Shown: positions 1 to 8,889 of the stretch, in pieces | Numbering within the stretch: the first letter of the stretch is position 1 | How the letters are laid out: every line of letters begins with the position of its first letter | Assembly (NCBI GenBank): GCA_019454835.1 | Contig: JACFNP010000003.1 | Span: 36,066-100,065, forward strand | Origin: Rubellimicrobium sp. | Lineage (GTDB): Bacteria; Pseudomonadota; Alphaproteobacteria; Rhodobacterales; Rhodobacteraceae | Reading direction: 5' to 3' | DNA length: 64,000 nt | Notes under the pieces: generated by a model | Told to the model about the DNA's origin: nothing | What the model saw: the letters and a program-made list of their open reading frames with translations, nothing else | The model's database searches: none | Translations under genes and position numbers: made by a program

Positions 1-887
1 TGATCCGCCCGACCGGATTGCTTGATCCCGAAATCGACATCCGCCCGGTGTCGATGCAGGTCGATGACCTGCTCGACGAGGTGCGCAAGGTTGCAGCGCA
101 GGGAATGCGCACGCTGGTCACGACATTGACGAAACGCATGGCCGAGGACCTGACCGAATATCTGCACGAACAGGGCATCCGCGTGCGCTACATGCACAGC
201 GACATCGACACGATCGAGCGCATCGAGATATTGCGCGACCTGCGGCTGGGGGCCTTCGACGTGCTGGTGGGCATCAATCTGTTGCGCGAGGGGCTGGATA
301 TTCCCGAATGCGGGCTGGTGGCGATCCTGGACGCCGACAAGGAAGGCTTCCTGCGGTCGGAAACCTCGCTTATCCAGACCATCGGTCGCGCCGCGCGCAA
401 TGCCGACGGGCGGGTCATCATGTATGCCGACACGATCACCGGCTCCATGAAACGCGCGATAGATGAAACCGACCGCCGCCGCGCCAAGCAGATCGCCTAT
501 AACGAGGCCCACGGCATCACGCCGCAGACGGTGAGGAAGAACGTCGAGGACGTGCTTGCGGGCCTGTGGCAGGGCGACACCGACCAGTCGCGCATCACCG
601 CGCAGGTGGAAACCCCGGTGCACGGCGCCAATCTCGAAGCCGTGCTCGACGACATGCGCAGCCGGATGCGCAAGGCCGCCGAGAACCTGGAATTCGAGGA
701 AGCCGCGCGTCTGCGCGACGAAATCCGCAGGCTGGAGACGGTGGACCTGATCGTGTCCGACGACCCGCTGGCCCGCCAGACCGCAGTGGAAAGCGCCGTC
801 GAGGACGCCCACCGCGCCTCGGGCCGCTCAACCGCCGGACGGGCGGGGCAGAGGGGCGGGAACAAAAGGCGGCGGAAAAGGGCGTGA
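1..887 (+). CDS. uvrB: UvrABC system protein B, 3' part (cut by window edge)
   Basis: This is the C-terminal 294 residues of the UvrB helicase-like subunit of nucleotide excision repair. UvrB receives damaged DNA from UvrA and recruits UvrC. The reading frame is already open at base 3, so the gene begins before the window; the TTG at 18 is an internal codon. Visible family features are the [10 protein letters not shown] segment, helicase motif V ([13 protein letters not shown]), motif VI (QTIGRAARN) and a C-terminal UVR domain at about 637-740 ([17 protein letters not shown]) that contacts UvrC. A basic Arg/Lys tail ends the protein. It is followed by a cluster of palindromic repeats rather than by another gene. 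Identity is certain; the start and any SOS box lie outside the window. Confidence 0.97.
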   Translation, partial: IRPTGLLDPEIDIRPVSMQVDDLLDEVRKVAAQGMRTLVTTLTKRMAEDLTEYLHEQGIRVRYMHSDIDTIERIEILRDLRLGAFDVLVGINLLREGLDIPECGLVAILDADKEGFLRSETSLIQTIGRAARNADGRVIMYADTITGSMKRAIDETDRRRAKQIAYNEAHGITPQTVRKNVEDVLAGLWQGDTDQSRITAQVETPVHGANLEAVLDDMRSRMRKAAENLEFEEAARLRDEIRRLETVDLIVSDDPLARQTAVESAVEDAHRASGRSTAGRAGQRGGNKRRRKRA

Positions 888-892
888 GGGGG

Positions 893-1230
893 CGTCATTG
901 CGCGGAGGCGGGGGGACGCGGGCCAATTCATGAACCGGGCACCGCACCCGGCATGGATTGCTTCGCCCCCGGCTCGCAATGACGGGAATATGCCACGCAC
1001 CATCACCCACACTCGTCATTGCGAGGAGGCGCAGCCGACGCGGCAATCCCGATGGTCATGCGCGAAAAGGTTGGGGTCGCTTATTCCGTCATTGCGAGGA
1101 GCCGGAGGCGACGCGGCAATCCAGATGTCGTGTGTGAGCGGTCGGGGTTGCTTCGGCTTCGCCTCGCAATGACGGCGCTCCACACCCCCCGTCATTGCGA
1201 GGAGGCGCAGCCGACGTGGTAATCCGATAG
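893..1230. repeat. Family A palindromic repeat cluster
   Basis: This cluster fills the gap after uvrB. It holds one copy of the TGGATTGC subtype (893-984), a half copy (1014 to about 1085) joined to a full GGGGTTGC-subtype copy (1087-1174), and a left half (from 1190). Each full copy starts cGTCATTGCG and ends CGCAATGACg, with a GC-rich inverted repeat inside. I see no gene here. Confidence 0.9.
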
Positions 1231-1245
1231 CACAACGACAAGACC

Positions 1246-1896
1246 TCAGGCCTGCGGGCCGACCCAACGCACTTTTGCGTCAGGCCCCTTGGGATCAAGC
1301 TCATATAGCGACGAATGGTCGCGCATATAGGCGCGCAGGCTCCCGCCCGGCAATTCGGTGGCCTTCGTTCCGTGATGTTTGAACAACAACCCTCCCGCCA
1401 CACCAACCGCGAGGCCGCTGCCATTGGCGCTCGTGATAAGGGCACGAAGGTGCTGATCCGTCTCGCTCAACTTGCTGGCGGGGCGCTTCGGACGCCCGAT
1501 CTCCTGAAATCTCGAACAGGCATCGCGGAATGTCTTCGGAGTCTTGCCCTCGCCAATCCCCAGAACACGGCACCCCCGTTCACGCAGATAATGGGCAAGC
1601 GCCGAGAAATCGCGATCCGATGAGGCCAGGGCAAAATGCGCAAACCCCTCACGCGCGGCCAGATCGACAGCGTCAATCGCCAATGCCATGTCGGTCGCGT
1701 TCTTGCCTGCCGCGCTAGTCACCACGCGAAAGCCGGTGACAGCAGCCCACGCGGGAAGGTGCTGCGGGTGAACATGAACCCGGCGCACCGCAAGTGTCCC
1801 CAACCCCGTTGCAGCCACCACAGCCGCACCAACCAGCGCGGGCGGGATATTGTCGCCGTCAACCAGCAGCGCGGCACGATTGATAACATCGGTCAT
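1246..1896 (-). CDS. NYN domain protein with C-terminal LOTUS/OST-HTH domain
   Basis: This 216-residue protein has an N-terminal NYN (PIN-like ribonuclease) domain and a C-terminal LOTUS/OST-HTH domain. The NYN acidic residues are visible in LVDGDN (D13, D15), in KNATDMALAID (D69) and in ASSDRDF (D94, D96). The region from about 145 to 213 (DQHLRALITSANGS to VRWVG) fits the LOTUS fold, which binds RNA. The family is therefore expected to cut or bind RNA; the substrate is unknown. I chose the ATG at 1896 because the frame upstream runs into a palindromic repeat. A second NYN protein, lacking LOTUS, lies at 43474-44067. Confidence 0.85.
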   Translation of the reverse strand: MTDVINRAALLVDGDNIPPALVGAAVVAATGLGTLAVRRVHVHPQHLPAWAAVTGFRVVTSAAGKNATDMALAIDAVDLAAREGFAHFALASSDRDFSALAHYLRERGCRVLGIGEGKTPKTFRDACSRFQEIGRPKRPASKLSETDQHLRALITSANGSGLAVGVAGGLLFKHHGTKATELPGGSLRAYMRDHSSLYELDPKGPDAKVRWVGPQA

Positions 1897-1949
1897 GGGG
1901 CCGTGGCGTAGCGCCCGGCCGTGGCAAAAATGCGGCTGTGACGGCTGGG

Positions 1950-2157
1950 GTGGATTGCTTCGGCTTCGCCTCGCAATGACGGTGCCCCACACCCCCCGTC
2001 ATTGCGAGGAGGCGAAGCCGACGCGGCGATCCAGATGGTCACGCGCGAAAAGGCCGGGGTTGCTTATCCCGTCATTGCGAGGAGCCGGAGGCGACGAAGC
2101 AACCTCGAGGGCATCGCGCAAGCGGTCGAGGTTGCTTCGGCTTCGCCTCGCAATGAC
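1950..2157. repeat. Family A palindromic repeat cluster
   Basis: This cluster holds a right half (1950-1981), a left half (from 1997) and a full copy (2070-2157). It occupies the gap between the NYN gene start and the end of the monooxygenase-like gene. It resembles the 893-1230 cluster in having half copies joined to full ones. Confidence 0.88.
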
Positions 2158-2165
2158 AAGACAGC

Positions 2166-2489
2166 TCAGCCGCGCTTCACCGCCGTCACCTCATACATCA
2201 CCGGCTCGAAGCTCTTGCACAATGTGCCGATCACCCGGTTCCTCTCGCGCATCTCGGGGGTGCGCAGCATGGCCTGGTAATCCTCGCGGCGCTGCCATTG
2301 CGAGTAGTTGCAGATGCGCGTCATGGCGTCGTTCATGTGCAGCGCGGCGCTGACGAAGCCGGGCTGGCGGCTGATCACCTCGTCATAGGCCGCCCGCAGC
2401 CGGTCCATCAGGTCATGCGCGGTCGCGGGCGAGGTTTCAAACGTGGTGATGACGGTCTGGCCGCCGAAGTCCTGGCTGATATGGGGCAT
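2166..2489 (-). CDS. Antibiotic biosynthesis monooxygenase (ABM)-like small protein
   Basis: This 107-residue protein fits the dimeric alpha-beta barrel ABM fold. It shows the usual pattern: a short strand (TVITTFETSPA), an amphipathic helix with RAAYDEVISRQPGFVSAALH, and a paired strand with NYSQWQRREDYQAMLRTPEMRER. Such proteins include cofactor-free monooxygenases and haem-degrading enzymes, so the reaction cannot be assigned. The ATG at 2489 is preceded by a strong AAGGAGG ribosome site, which decides the start. A longer frame upstream is made of a family B repeat and is unlikely to be translated. Confidence 0.75.
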   Translation of the reverse strand: MPHISQDFGGQTVITTFETSPATAHDLMDRLRAAYDEVISRQPGFVSAALHMNDAMTRICNYSQWQRREDYQAMLRTPEMRERNRVIGTLCKSFEPVMYEVTAVKRG

Positions 2490-2545
2490 GGCTGGTCCTC
2501 CTTGACACGCAGGATGGCACGGATCGTGGCCGCTTGCACCTGTTG

Positions 2546-2647
2546 CAGAGCGAGTCTTGTCAGATCCGATCCAGTGGTTCCGCTCTGACTTGTTGTTCTT
2601 GCGCATTGTCGCGGGCGCCGGATGTTTCCATCCGGCTGCAAAATGCT
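2546..2647 (-). repeat. Family B hairpin element, copy 1
   Basis: This is a roughly 102-bp element in reverse orientation. It begins with AGCATTTTGC directly after the ychF stop codon. Its inner stem is CCGGATG/CATCCGG, followed by GCGCCCGCGACAATGCG and an ACAACAAGT tail. The same layout recurs at 7945, 37809 and 49983 with a changed but still paired stem. Confidence 0.8.
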
Positions 2648-3745
2648 TCACGTGTTGAACAGGAAATGCATCACGTCGCCGTCCTGCACCTGATAGCCGC
2701 GCCCTTCCAGACGCAGCCGCCCGGCCTCGCGCGCGCCGGATTCGCCGCCGTGGGTGACGTAGTCGTCGAAGGAAATCGTCTCGGCGCGGATGAAGCCCTT
2801 TTCAAAGTCGCCGTGGATCACCCCCGCCGCCTGCGGCGCGAGCGTGCCCGCCGTGATGGTCCAGGCGCGGGCCTCCTTGGGGCCGACGGTGAAATAGGTC
2901 TGCAGGTGCAGCAGGTCGTATCCCGCGCGGATCAGCCGGTCGAGACCGGCCTCGTGCAGGCCCATTTCTTCAAGGAACATCGCCTGTTCGTCGGGGGCAA
3001 GCTGGCTGATCTCTTCCTCGATCCGGGCGGAAATCACCACATGGGCGTTGCCTTCGGCGGCGGCCATTTCCGCCACGCGCGCCGACTGCGCGTTGCCGGT
3101 GGCGGCCATTTCCTCCTCGACATTGCAGACATAGAGCACCGGCTTTGCGGTCAGCAGTTGCAGCATCCGCCACGCCTTGCGGTCGTCTTCGGCCACCTCG
3201 ACCACGCGGGCCGGGCGGCCTTCGGACAAGGCCGCCTGCGCCAGTTTCAGCAGCCGCTCCTGGTCCAGCGCCTCGCGGTCGCCGCCCTTGATCTTGCGGG
3301 CGAGGTTCACCAGCCGCCGCTCGACGGATTCGAGATCGGCGAGCATCAGTTCGGTCTCGACCGTGCGCGCGTCCTCGACCGGGTCGATGCGGCCCTCGAC
3401 ATGGGTGATGTCGCCGTCTTCAAAGCAGCGCAGGACATGGGCGATGGCATCGACCTCGCGGATATTGGCGAGAAACTGGTTGCCCAGCCCCTCGCCCTGC
3501 GCGGCGCCCTTCACGAGACCGGCGATGTCCACGAAGGTCATGCGGGTCGGGATGATCTGGCGCGAACCGGCGATTGCCGCCAGCCGGTCAAGGCGCGCAT
3601 CGGGGACCGCCACCTCGCCAACGTTGGGTTCGATGGTGCAGAACGGAAAATTCGCCGCCTGCGCCGCCGCCGTGCGGGTCAGCGCATTGAACAGCGTGGA
3701 CTTGCCGACATTCGGCAGCCCGACGATCCCGACGCGAAACCCCAT
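2648..3745 (-). CDS. ychF: YchF/EngD family redox-regulated ATPase
   Basis: This 365-residue Obg-family P-loop protein begins MGFRVGIVGLPNVGKST, which contains the Walker A motif. The DxxG-type segment FVDIAGLVKGAAQGEGLGNQFL follows. YchF proteins hydrolyse ATP rather than GTP because the NKxD motif is altered; here the region reads VLYVCNVEEE. The C-terminal TGS domain is represented by LQTYFTVGPKEARAWTITAGT. The protein binds ribosomes and is linked to stress responses. The start at 3745 matches the family N-terminus. The frame stays open upstream, but that stretch is a family D repeat. The stop codon abuts a family B element. Confidence 0.95.
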   Translation of the reverse strand: MGFRVGIVGLPNVGKSTLFNALTRTAAAQAANFPFCTIEPNVGEVAVPDARLDRLAAIAGSRQIIPTRMTFVDIAGLVKGAAQGEGLGNQFLANIREVDAIAHVLRCFEDGDITHVEGRIDPVEDARTVETELMLADLESVERRLVNLARKIKGGDREALDQERLLKLAQAALSEGRPARVVEVAEDDRKAWRMLQLLTAKPVLYVCNVEEEMAATGNAQSARVAEMAAAEGNAHVVISARIEEEISQLAPDEQAMFLEEMGLHEAGLDRLIRAGYDLLHLQTYFTVGPKEARAWTITAGTLAPQAAGVIHGDFEKGFIRAETISFDDYVTHGGESGAREAGRLRLEGRGYQVQDGDVMHFLFNT

Positions 3746-3803
3746 GGATGCCCCCGTGCTGAAGTCCCGGCCTCTTAGGGCGGGGGGTGGCGGGTGGCAA
3801 GGC

Positions 3804-3868
3804 GGGGGCGCTGCCCCCTCGAGCGCTGGCGCGCTCTCACCCCCGGGATATTTATGAAAAGGTGAAAT
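3804..3868 (+). repeat. Family D hairpin-plus-tag repeat, copy 1
   Basis: Two GC hairpins (GGGGGCGCTGCCCCC, then CGAGCGC...GCGCTC) are followed by CCCCCGGGATATTTATGAAAAGGTGAA. The same plan appears inverted at 3880-3931 and at 52584-52654. Confidence 0.7.
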
Positions 3869-3879
3869 GGGCGGGTGTG

Positions 3880-3931
3880 CTTCATCCTTGCACAAATACT
3901 CTCGGGGTCCGGGGGCAGACAGCCCCCGGCG
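3880..3931 (-). repeat. Family D hairpin-plus-tag repeat, copy 2
   Basis: This copy faces copy 1. The tag reads CTTCATCCTTGCACAAATAC on the plus strand, followed by a GGGGGC...GCCCCC hairpin. The two copies fill the gap between the divergent ychF and higB genes. Confidence 0.65.
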
Positions 3932-3952
3932 CTCGTGTCAGGTCGCTTCCCG

Positions 3953-3981
3953 TTGCAATCCGGGTCGTGGTGCGGTACACA
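3953..3981 (+). promoter_or_regulatory. Probable promoter of higBA
   Basis: TTGCAA at 3953-3958 and TACACA at 3976-3981 are separated by 17 bases, about 25 bases before the higB start. This fits a housekeeping sigma promoter; no operator was identified. Confidence 0.5.
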
Positions 3982-4003
3982 TACTCAACACAGGGGCAGG
4001 CCG

Positions 4004-4300
4004 GTGATCGCAGGCTTTCGGGATGACTGGCTTCGGGCCTTCTTCGTCGATGACACCCGTTCGCGCAACATCCCGCCGGACCTCGAAACCCGCCTGTTCC
4101 GCAGGCTCCAGATGATTGATGATGCCGTAACCGACCACGATCTGCGCGTGCCGCCGGGCAACCGTTTCGAGAAGCTGCGCGGCAATCTTGAAGGGTTCCA
4201 TTCGATCCGCGTCAACCAGCAATGGCGGCTGATCTTCCGCTGGGACGGCGAACGCGGCGAGGCGGACGGGATTTATCTGGACGATCACGGCTACCGTTGA
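4004..4300 (+). CDS. higB: HigB-type toxin (RelE superfamily)
   Basis: This 98-residue protein belongs to the RelE/ParE superfamily, HigB branch. Members are ribosome-dependent mRNA interferases. Typical features are the N-terminal GFRDDWLRAFF, the central LETRLFRRLQMIDDA helix, and the C-terminal core PPGNRFEKLRGNLEGFHSIR followed by QWRLIFRW. The start is a GTG at 4004 with AGGGGCAGG just upstream; the frame is open further upstream through intergenic repeat DNA. The toxin gene comes first and its antitoxin follows after 13 bases, the usual higBA order. Confidence 0.88.
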   Translation: MIAGFRDDWLRAFFVDDTRSRNIPPDLETRLFRRLQMIDDAVTDHDLRVPPGNRFEKLRGNLEGFHSIRVNQQWRLIFRWDGERGEADGIYLDDHGYR

Positions 4301-4313
4301 AAGCGAGGCGAAC

Positions 4314-4622
4314 ATGCTGGCCACCAGTCGCAAGCCGGTCACTGTCGGCGAGATACTGACCGAGGAATTCATGCGCCCGATGGGGCTGACACAGGGCGCG
4401 CTTGCGGGGGCGATGGGGGTCCAGCGCAAGCATGTCAACGAACTCTGCGGCAACCGCCGGAAGGTGACGGCGGCAACGGCGCTGATCCTCGCGCGCGTGT
4501 TCGGCACCAGCCCGGACTTCTGGCTCAACCTGCAGCGGCGCAGCGATCTGTGGGAGGTGATGAACACGCCCAAGGAACGCGAGCGGGTCGAGCGCGCGCG
4601 CCCGCTTCAGGACGCCGCCTGA
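4314..4622 (+). CDS. higA: HigA-type antitoxin, HTH DNA-binding
   Basis: This 102-residue Xre-family protein carries a helix-turn-helix at about residues 23-60 (GLTQGALAGAMGVQRKHVNELCGN). The signature TVGEILTEEFMRPMGLT is typical of HigA addiction-module antidotes. It is expected to neutralise HigB and repress its own promoter. The gene lies 13 bases after higB and the pair forms one operon. No further gene follows; two palindromic repeats fill the gap to trpA. Confidence 0.9.
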   Translation: MLATSRKPVTVGEILTEEFMRPMGLTQGALAGAMGVQRKHVNELCGNRRKVTAATALILARVFGTSPDFWLNLQRRSDLWEVMNTPKERERVERARPLQDAA

Positions 4623-4663
4623 ACGCGGCCCGGACGCGGGGCAATCGGGTGCCCGGCATCTCC

Positions 4664-4851
4664 CGTCATTGCGAGGAGCCGCAGGCGACGAAGCAACCCC
4701 GAGGGCATTGCGCGAGAGGTCGGGGTTGCTTCGGCTTCGCCTCGCAATGACGATTGATGGTCCGTCATTGCGAGGAGCCGCAGGCGACGCGGCAACCCCG
4801 ATGTTGTGCGCGAGCGGTCGGGGTTGCTTCGGCTTGCGCCTCGCAATGACG
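4664..4851. repeat. Two tandem family A repeats
   Basis: Two full copies (4664-4752 and 4763-4851) are each followed by ATTGATGGT. A degenerate third left end (CGCCATTG) follows. Upstream, GGGGCAATCGGGTG resembles the outer arm of the extended form. Confidence 0.9.
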
Positions 4852-4922
4852 ATTGATGGTTCCCGCCATTGATTTCCGCCGCCCCTTCGCGCAAACGGCA
4901 GGCATCTGGACAGGGGGCGGCG

Positions 4923-5717
4923 ATGGCCACACGGATCGAGGCTCGGTTTGCGGCGCTGAAGGCCGAAGGGCGCAAGGCGTTCGTCTCATACATCATGGCG
5001 GGCGACCCCGATTTCGCCACCTCGCGCGAGATCGTGCTGGGCCTGCCCGCTGCCGGGGTGGATGTGATCGAGCTGGGTGTCCCGTTCACCGATCCGATGG
5101 CCGACGGGCCGACCATCCAGGCGGCGGGGCAACGCGCGCTCGCGGCCGGGCAGACGCTGGAACGCACGCTCGATCTGGTGCGCGCGCTGCGCGCGGTGGA
5201 CGATGCCACGCCGGTGGTGCTGATGGGCTATTACAACCCGATCCATTCGCGCGGGGTCGACCGCTTCCTGGCCGAGGCGAAGGCAGCGGGTGTCGACGGG
5301 CTGCTGATCGTCGATCTGCCGCCCGAGGAGGATTCCGAACTCTGCCTGCCCGCGCTGGCGGCGGGGCTGGATTTCATCCGGCTGGCGACGCCGACGACCG
5401 ACGACGCGCGCCTGCCGAAGGTGCTGAGCAATTCCTCGGGTTTCGTCTATTACGTCTCGATCACCGGGATCACCGGCGCGGCGGCGGCGCAGGCGGGCGA
5501 CGTGGCGCCGGAAGTGGCGCGGATCAAGGCCGCGAGCGATCTGCCGGCGGTGGTGGGCTTCGGCATCCGCACGCCCGAGGCGGCGCGCGACATCGCCGCC
5601 GTGGCCGACGGCTGCGTGGTGGGGTCGGCCATCGTCAGCGAAATCGCGGCAGGCCGGTCGGTGGCCGAGGTGCTGGCCTATGTGAAGGCGCTGGCCGAGG
5701 GCGCGCATTCGGCCTGA
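4923..5717 (+). CDS. trpA: Tryptophan synthase alpha chain
   Basis: This 264-residue TIM-barrel protein cleaves indole-3-glycerol phosphate to indole and glyceraldehyde 3-phosphate in the tryptophan synthase alpha2beta2 complex. The catalytic pair is present: E50 and D61 in [19 protein letters not shown]. The phosphate-binding loop [11 protein letters not shown] and the flexible loop near SITGITGA are also present. The start at 4923 gives the family N-terminus MATRIEARF; the frame extends upstream into repeat DNA. trpB is not adjacent in this window. trpA converges with priA, with only 13 bases between their stops. Confidence 0.96.
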   Translation: MATRIEARFAALKAEGRKAFVSYIMAGDPDFATSREIVLGLPAAGVDVIELGVPFTDPMADGPTIQAAGQRALAAGQTLERTLDLVRALRAVDDATPVVLMGYYNPIHSRGVDRFLAEAKAAGVDGLLIVDLPPEEDSELCLPALAAGLDFIRLATPTTDDARLPKVLSNSSGFVYYVSITGITGAAAAQAGDVAPEVARIKAASDLPAVVGFGIRTPEAARDIAAVADGCVVGSAIVSEIAAGRSVAEVLAYVKALAEGAHSA

Positions 5718-5730
5718 ACCACAGGCAGCA

Positions 5731-7932
5731 TTACAGGAAACTTTGCGGGTCGATGTCGATCGCAAGGCGCAGGTCGCCCTTGCGCGGGAATTGCGCCACC
5801 CATGCGGCAAGCGCCGGTTGCAGGCGTGCCGTCCTTGCGGCCTTGACCAGCAGCCGCACCCGGTGGCGGCCCCGGATGCGGGCGACGGGGGCCGGGGCCG
5901 GACCCCAGACCTCGGCGCCGATCCGGCGCAGCGCCGCGTCGGCGCGGGCAAGCGCGTGGCCCAGTTCCATCGCGCGGTTCATGTCGCGCGCGGAAATGAT
6001 GATCCCGGCCATGCGCCCGAAGGGCGGCATCCCGGCCATGCGGCGGCCCTCGGCCTCGGTGCGCCAGAAGCCTTCCTCGTCGCCGCCGACGATGGCGCGG
6101 ATCACCGGATGTTCGGGCTGGAAGGTCTGGAGCAGCGCCTCGCCCGGCGCCCCCGCCCGCCCGGCCCGGCCCGCGACCTGCCGCATGAGCTGGAACGTGC
6201 GTTCCGCCGCGCGCAGGTCCGACCCCTGCAACCCCAGATCGGCGTCGATCACCCCCACCAGCGTCAGGCGAGGAAAGTTGTGGCCCTTGGCGACAAGCTG
6301 GGTGCCGATGATGATGTCGACATCCCCCGCCGCGATCCGGTCGAGCGCTGCGCGCAGGGATTCGGGCGTGGTGAGCAGGTCCGAGGACAGCACCTCGACC
6401 CACGCCTCGGGGAACAGCGCCGCAACCTCGCCGGCCAGCCGCTCGACCCCCGGCCCGACCGGGGCCAGCCTGCCCTCGACCCCGCAGGACGGGCAGGCGC
6501 GCGGCACCGGCTTCGTCACCCCGCACTGGTGGCACATCAGCAGCCCGCGCGCGCGGTGTTCGACCATGCGCGCGTCGCAATGGTCGCAGCCGATCTGCGC
6601 CCCGCAGGCACGGCACAATGTCACCGGCGCATAGCCCCGGCGGTTGAGAAACAGCAGCGCCTGCTCGCCCGCCGCGATCCGCGCCGCGACCGCGCGGGCC
6701 AGCGTCGGCGAGACCCAGCACGCAGGCGGCAGGTCCTCGGCGCGCATGTCCACGGCGCGCATCACCGGCAGCACCGCATCGCCGTAGCGCGCGGGCAGGT
6801 CGATGCGCCCGTAACGGCCCTGTTCGGCGTTCACCCAGGTTTCCAGCGACGGCGTGGCCGAGGCCAGCACCACCGGCACATCCTCGACCTGCGCGCGCAG
6901 CACCGCCATGTCGCGGGCGTTGTAGAGGACGCCTTCCTCCTGCTTGTAGGAGCCGTCGTGTTCTTCATCGACCACGATCAGCCCCAGATCGGCGAAGGGC
7001 AGGAACAGCGCCGAGCGGGCGCCCGCGACGAGTTGCACCCCGCCCTCGCCCGCCATGCGCCACAACCGGCGGCGGGTGGCGGCGGGAACGCCCGAATGCC
7101 ATTCGGCGGGGGCTGCGCCGAACCGGGCGGTGACGCGGGCAAGGAAATCGCCGGTCAGGGCGATCTCGGGCAGCAGCACCAGCGCCTGCCGCCCCTGCCG
7201 CAGACATTCGGCCACCGCCTCGAGATAAACCTCGGTCTTGCCCGAGCCGGTGACGCCGCGAAGCAGCGTGGCCGAGAACCTTCGCGCGGCGACCGCCTCG
7301 CGCAGGCGCGCGGCGCCCGTCGCCTGATCCGCCGTCAGCGCATGGCTGGCCCGCGCCGGATCGAGCCGGGGGAAGGGCGCATCGCGCGGTGCGGCCTCCT
7401 CGCGCAGCGCGCCCGCCTGCAAAAGACCGCGCAGCACGGCAGCACCCACCCCGGCGGCGCGGGCAAGATCGGCGGGCGCGAGCGGCTGCCCCGCCGCCTC
7501 CAGCGCCGCGAACACGCGCGCGCGGGCCGGGGTCATGCGGTCAGGCGGCGTCGCGCCGGGCCGCAGCAGCCGCCGCATCCCCGGTGCATCGAGCATCCCC
7601 GGCACCCGCGTCGCCAGCCGCAGCATCGCGGGCAGCGGCGTCAGCGTGTAGTCGGCGGCCCGTTCGAGAAAGACCCGCAGCGCCGCGCGCATCGGCGGCA
7701 CGTCCAGCAGCCGCGCGACCCCCCGCAGCCTTTCGCGCGGGTAGTCGCCGCTGGCAGCGCCCCAGACCACGCCCATCACCCGGCGCGGCCCGAGCGGCAC
7801 CTCGACGAAGGCGCCGGGGCGCAATCCGCCGGGCGGGGCGAGATAGTCCAGCACGCCACCCACGGGTTCGGCGGTCAGGATGCCGACCGGCTCGCCGCCC
7901 GCGAAATGGCCCTGCGCGTCATCTGCTGTCAT
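5731..7932 (-). CDS. priA: Primosomal protein N' (replication restart helicase PriA)
   Basis: This 733-residue superfamily 2 helicase reloads the replisome at stalled or repaired forks. The N-terminal DNA-binding domain includes YLAPPGGLRPGAFVEVPLGPR. Walker A is LRGVTGSGKTEVYLEAV near residue 228 and the DEXH box is VVDEEHDGSYKQEE. The cysteine-rich zinc region (CRACGAQIGCDHC ... CHQCG ... CPSCG) lies at about residues 440-500. Motif VI is present in QVAGRAGR. The start at 7932 was chosen as the first ATG outside a family B repeat. The gene converges with trpA. Confidence 0.95.
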   Translation of the reverse strand: MTADDAQGHFAGGEPVGILTAEPVGGVLDYLAPPGGLRPGAFVEVPLGPRRVMGVVWGAASGDYPRERLRGVARLLDVPPMRAALRVFLERAADYTLTPLPAMLRLATRVPGMLDAPGMRRLLRPGATPPDRMTPARARVFAALEAAGQPLAPADLARAAGVGAAVLRGLLQAGALREEAAPRDAPFPRLDPARASHALTADQATGAARLREAVAARRFSATLLRGVTGSGKTEVYLEAVAECLRQGRQALVLLPEIALTGDFLARVTARFGAAPAEWHSGVPAATRRRLWRMAGEGGVQLVAGARSALFLPFADLGLIVVDEEHDGSYKQEEGVLYNARDMAVLRAQVEDVPVVLASATPSLETWVNAEQGRYGRIDLPARYGDAVLPVMRAVDMRAEDLPPACWVSPTLARAVAARIAAGEQALLFLNRRGYAPVTLCRACGAQIGCDHCDARMVEHRARGLLMCHQCGVTKPVPRACPSCGVEGRLAPVGPGVERLAGEVAALFPEAWVEVLSSDLLTTPESLRAALDRIAAGDVDIIIGTQLVAKGHNFPRLTLVGVIDADLGLQGSDLRAAERTFQLMRQVAGRAGRAGAPGEALLQTFQPEHPVIRAIVGGDEEGFWRTEAEGRRMAGMPPFGRMAGIIISARDMNRAMELGHALARADAALRRIGAEVWGPAPAPVARIRGRHRVRLLVKAARTARLQPALAAWVAQFPRKGDLRLAIDIDPQSFL

Positions 7933-7944
7933 GGGGACCCGGAT

Positions 7945-8046
7945 AGAGCATTTCGCAGCCAAATGGAACATTTGGCGCCCGCGACAATGCGACAAAACAA
8001 CAAGTTAGAGCGGGTCCGCCGAATCCATGATCACGCGACCTGCTCT
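7945..8046 (+). repeat. Family B hairpin element, copy 2 (full length)
   Basis: This 102-bp element is bounded by AGAGCA (7945-7950) and its inverted copy TGCTCT (8041-8046). The inner stem is CCAAATG/CATTTGG. It lies between the divergent priA and DUF484 genes, so it sits within or next to their promoter region. Confidence 0.85.
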
Positions 8047-8196
8047 AGCCTGACCGGCGGGCGCGCGCAAAGGGTCGGGGGTCGACGATTGCGCCACCGG
8101 CGGGCCAGAAATGCGCTGACAAACCGGACCCGCGCCGGTAGGATGCGGCAACGGGCGGCCCGCGTCGCCCGGCTGTTACTGGGCAGGACGGATCGG

Positions 8197-8889
8197 ATGG
8201 ACACGGAAACCCGCGACAAGATCATTGCCGAGCCTGAAGTCCTGCTCGACGACAAGGAACTGATGCGCGCCCTCGTCGCCGCGAACGAACGGGCGATGGG
8301 TCACAACATCATCGACCTGCGCGGCATCGCCATGGAGCGGCTGGAAAGCCGACTCGACCGGCTCGAGGACACGCATCGTTCGGTGATCGCCGCCGCCTAT
8401 GAAAACCTCGCGGGCACCAACCAGATTCACCGCGCGGTGCTGCGGCTGCTGGATGCGACGCGGTTCGACAGCTTCCTGCGCGACCTGTCCACCGATGTCG
8501 CCGACGTGCTGCGCGTCGATGCCATGCGGCTCGTGCTCGAGACCCGCGCCGAGGACGGCGACCCGGCGGTGCGAAAGCTGCAGCCGATCCTTTCGCTGGG
8601 CGAGCCGGGCTTCGTCGACAGCTACATCACCCGTGGCCGTCAGTTGCCGGTGCGCGCCGTGACGCTGCGGCAGGTGCAGGACGCCGACCCCGGCCTTTAC
8701 GGCGACATGGCCGCCGACCTGCGCTCGGAAGCCTGCCTGCGTCTTGATCTGGGCGACGGGCGGTTGCCGGGGCTGCTGGCGCTGGCCTCCGAAGACCCGC
8801 ACCGCTTTGCCCCGCAGCAGGGCACCGACCTGCTGGCGTTCTTCGGCGGCGTGCTGGAACGCAGCCTGCGCCGCTGGCTGGACGGATGA
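8197..8889 (+). CDS. DUF484 family protein
   Basis: This 230-residue protein matches the DUF484 family, whose fold resembles a GAF sensor domain. A predicted helical N-terminus (MERLESRLDRLEDTHRSVIAAAYENL) precedes the GAF-like region. DUF484 genes are commonly found directly before xerC, as here, but their role is unknown. The start at 8197 is supported by a purine-rich GGATCGG; the frame upstream is open only because it is the complement of priA. Its stop overlaps the xerC start by four bases (ATGA), indicating coupling. Confidence 0.85.
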   Translation: MDTETRDKIIAEPEVLLDDKELMRALVAANERAMGHNIIDLRGIAMERLESRLDRLEDTHRSVIAAAYENLAGTNQIHRAVLRLLDATRFDSFLRDLSTDVADVLRVDAMRLVLETRAEDGDPAVRKLQPILSLGEPGFVDSYITRGRQLPVRAVTLRQVQDADPGLYGDMAADLRSEACLRLDLGDGRLPGLLALASEDPHRFAPQQGTDLLAFFGGVLERSLRRWLDG

